DNA from: Cystobacterineae bacterium
Lineage (GTDB): Bacteria; Myxococcota; Myxococcia; Myxococcales; Myxococcaceae
Direction: 5' to 3'
Length of the DNA: 64,000 nt
NCBI GenBank assembly: GCA_009781495.1
Contig: WQYA01000006.1
Span: 1-64,000, forward strand
Shown here: positions 62,809 through 64,000 of the stretch, piece after piece
How the letters are laid out: each line of letters opens with the position of its first letter
How positions within the stretch are numbered: the first letter of the stretch is position 1
Notes under the pieces: generated by a model
Database searches by the model: none
The model's input: the letters and a program-made list of their open reading frames with translations, nothing else
What the model was told of the DNA's origin: nothing
Position numbers and translations under genes: made by a program

Positions 62809-64000
62809 ATGGAACGCAAAGAGAATGAAGCAGCCATACAAAAACGCAAAAAACGTGTATTTGTCTCAAGTGGGCTCTTTTCATTGCTTAACATTTTCAC
62901 ACTTAGAGAACAATTTCCCGAAGATGCGGACGATGTTCTCCTGATATCGGACGAGCCGGGAAATAACTCTTTCTATAAATATCACAAGGAGTTGGCCATT
63001 GGCAGAGGGTTCTCAGAAATCATGCCAACGAATTATGACTTCAGCACCTTGAACAAGCATATTCTATTTGACGAGGTTGATGAAGTTTACACCATATCCC
63101 ATTATTTTGTTCACCATGCAATCCAAGGAAAGTTCAAGCGGGCAAAGTATTTTTTCATTGAGGAAGGGTTAACCTCATATATTAAGTATTATGATGACCC
63201 ATCTGTTGCGGGGGCACTTTTCCTGTTGATGCATGATAAATTCGACTTCATAAATGACAAAAACATAAATATAAAAAAGCTAGATAAAAATATTTTTAGA
63301 AAAATTGCTTCTGATATATCGCTTCGCTCCCCAATTCATATACCCTTTTCAAAGTCAGATAAAGTAATATTATTTCTGAGTCAATATAATCTCTTTTTGA
63401 ATTTTGGGTCTGAACGTGCTGTTTCTTTATATAAAGAAAGCATGAGGCGTTTGATTGATCGTGGATATAAACTTATATTTAAGGTTCATCCTCGTCATAC
63501 AATCGAAATTCAATCTTTATTGAAAGATGTGTTCCCACCATCGCATCTATATTTTTTAGACAATATACTCCCTTCAGAAATTTATGATTTTGACGTTGTT
63601 GCGGTTGTATCCTTTTCATCTGGTGGTTTGCTTACAATGAGCCACCTATACAATATCCCAGCATTCCATATTGATTTTAATGCTGATTTTGATCTTGAAA
63701 TCGAAAAATTCTTCCCACGGGTTATCAAAGAATACACGCCTAATATTAGAGAAATTTTTGAATTAAAAAATGATATAGCAAAAGAAGAATGCAGGTATGC
63801 ATTGGACCAACAATTCAAAAAATTTCTCAAAAACAAACCGCTACTTTCAGAAAACGCAATGCTGCATGAGGATTTAGATGAAATCATAGAGCATGTCATA
63901 TATCAAACATCAAAAAACCTTAATAAACCTATAACGATATCAAAAAAACAAGTCAGAAAGCTTTGCGATACCTTGCGTATCTGGGACGTACCAAAATTTA
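62809..64000 (+). CDS. Polysialyltransferase-like protein, partial (runs off the window)
   Basis: 397 codons are read without a stop to the end of the window. Starts MERKENEAAIQKRKK; AGGA lies 8 bases before the ATG. Motifs match the D/E-D/E-G, HP and SS pattern of bacterial polysialyltransferases and related GT-B enzymes: IEEGLTSY, KVHPRH and VVSFSSGGLL. It is a stand-alone copy of the C-terminal domain of the preceding fusion gene. Sequence is AT-rich. The acceptor and donor are not shown. Confidence 0.7.
   Translation, partial: MERKENEAAIQKRKKRVFVSSGLFSLLNIFTLREQFPEDADDVLLISDEPGNNSFYKYHKELAIGRGFSEIMPTNYDFSTLNKHILFDEVDEVYTISHYFVHHAIQGKFKRAKYFFIEEGLTSYIKYYDDPSVAGALFLLMHDKFDFINDKNINIKKLDKNIFRKIASDISLRSPIHIPFSKSDKVILFLSQYNLFLNFGSERAVSLYKESMRRLIDRGYKLIFKVHPRHTIEIQSLLKDVFPPSHLYFLDNILPSEIYDFDVVAVVSFSSGGLLTMSHLYNIPAFHIDFNADFDLEIEKFFPRVIKEYTPNIREIFELKNDIAKEECRYALDQQFKKFLKNKPLLSENAMLHEDLDEIIEHVIYQTSKNLNKPITISKKQVRKLCDTLRIWDVPKF
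62824..63750 (+). repeat. Direct repeat, copy B (polysialyltransferase-like domain)
   Basis: Second copy of the domain duplication, gapless with 61084-62010. Differences are spread along the length, so the duplication is not recent or has been diversified. Confidence 0.85.

Overview
This window looks like a piece of a Gram-negative (diderm) chromosome, most plausibly from the deltaproteobacterial/Myxococcota side of the tree. Diderm evidence: ExbB/ExbD/TonB, a phosphate porin, SurA-like periplasmic foldases, NagZ, lipoproteins and type IV pilus minor pilins. Hints of Myxococcota: a Cys-TM-Arg C-terminal tail like MYXO-CTERM on a large secreted protein, a Ser/Thr kinase with a PEGA-like tail, HPr kinase, and a reductase-ligase-ACP-acyltransferase megaprotein whose domain set matches the myxobacterial ether-lipid enzyme ElbD as I remember it. 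The assignment is inference; no rRNA is present. No CRISPR array, phage or IS transposase was seen.

Layout. 0.2-11.3 kb (minus): SDR, ElbD-like four-domain lipid enzyme, FtsY, a small membrane protein, PBP1A, RluD-type pseudouridine synthase. 11.4-15 kb: pentapeptide-repeat protein and a convergent membrane TPR protein. 15.2 kb: tRNA-Ala(CGC) with a recognisable promoter. 15.4-19.3 kb: secreted PHP-domain protein. 19.3-23.5 kb (minus): zinc-ribbon protein, 5'-nucleotidase-like lipoprotein, HIT protein, aminotransferase, small unknown. 23.9-31.3 kb (plus): HprK, then a PilY1/PilX/PilV/PilW/FimT-like cluster visibly richer in AT. 31.4-36.2 kb (minus): an overlapping chain of two PpiC/SurA proteins, PdxA, NagZ and an esterase. 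36.5-38.4 kb: ExbB-ExbD-TonB. 38.9-41.4 kb (minus): GlmU and a GlmS-like protein lacking the glutaminase half. 41.6-45.4 kb (plus): Ser/Thr kinase and ModABC. 45.4-46.6 kb: MFS transporter. 46.9-55.7 kb (minus): a complete phosphate regulon, phoB-phoR-porin-pstS-pstC-pstA-pstB-phoU, with three sequence-visible Pho boxes. 55.9-59.4 kb (minus): DUF2130 protein and two GDP-mannose-dehydratase-like genes. 59.9-64 kb (plus): AT-rich surface-polysaccharide genes with a duplicated polysialyltransferase-like domain; the last gene runs off the end.

The strongest unusual points are: PhoU fused to a low-molecular-weight phosphatase/ArsC-like domain that has lost both catalytic Arg and Asp; the isomerase-only GlmS; the gapless tandem duplication of the polysialyltransferase-like domain, one copy fused behind a pyruvyltransferase-like domain; a three-copy family of intergenic repeats with related inverted ends; and the ElbD-like lipid enzyme. 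Starts were moved from the longest open frame where an ATG has a better ribosome-binding site.
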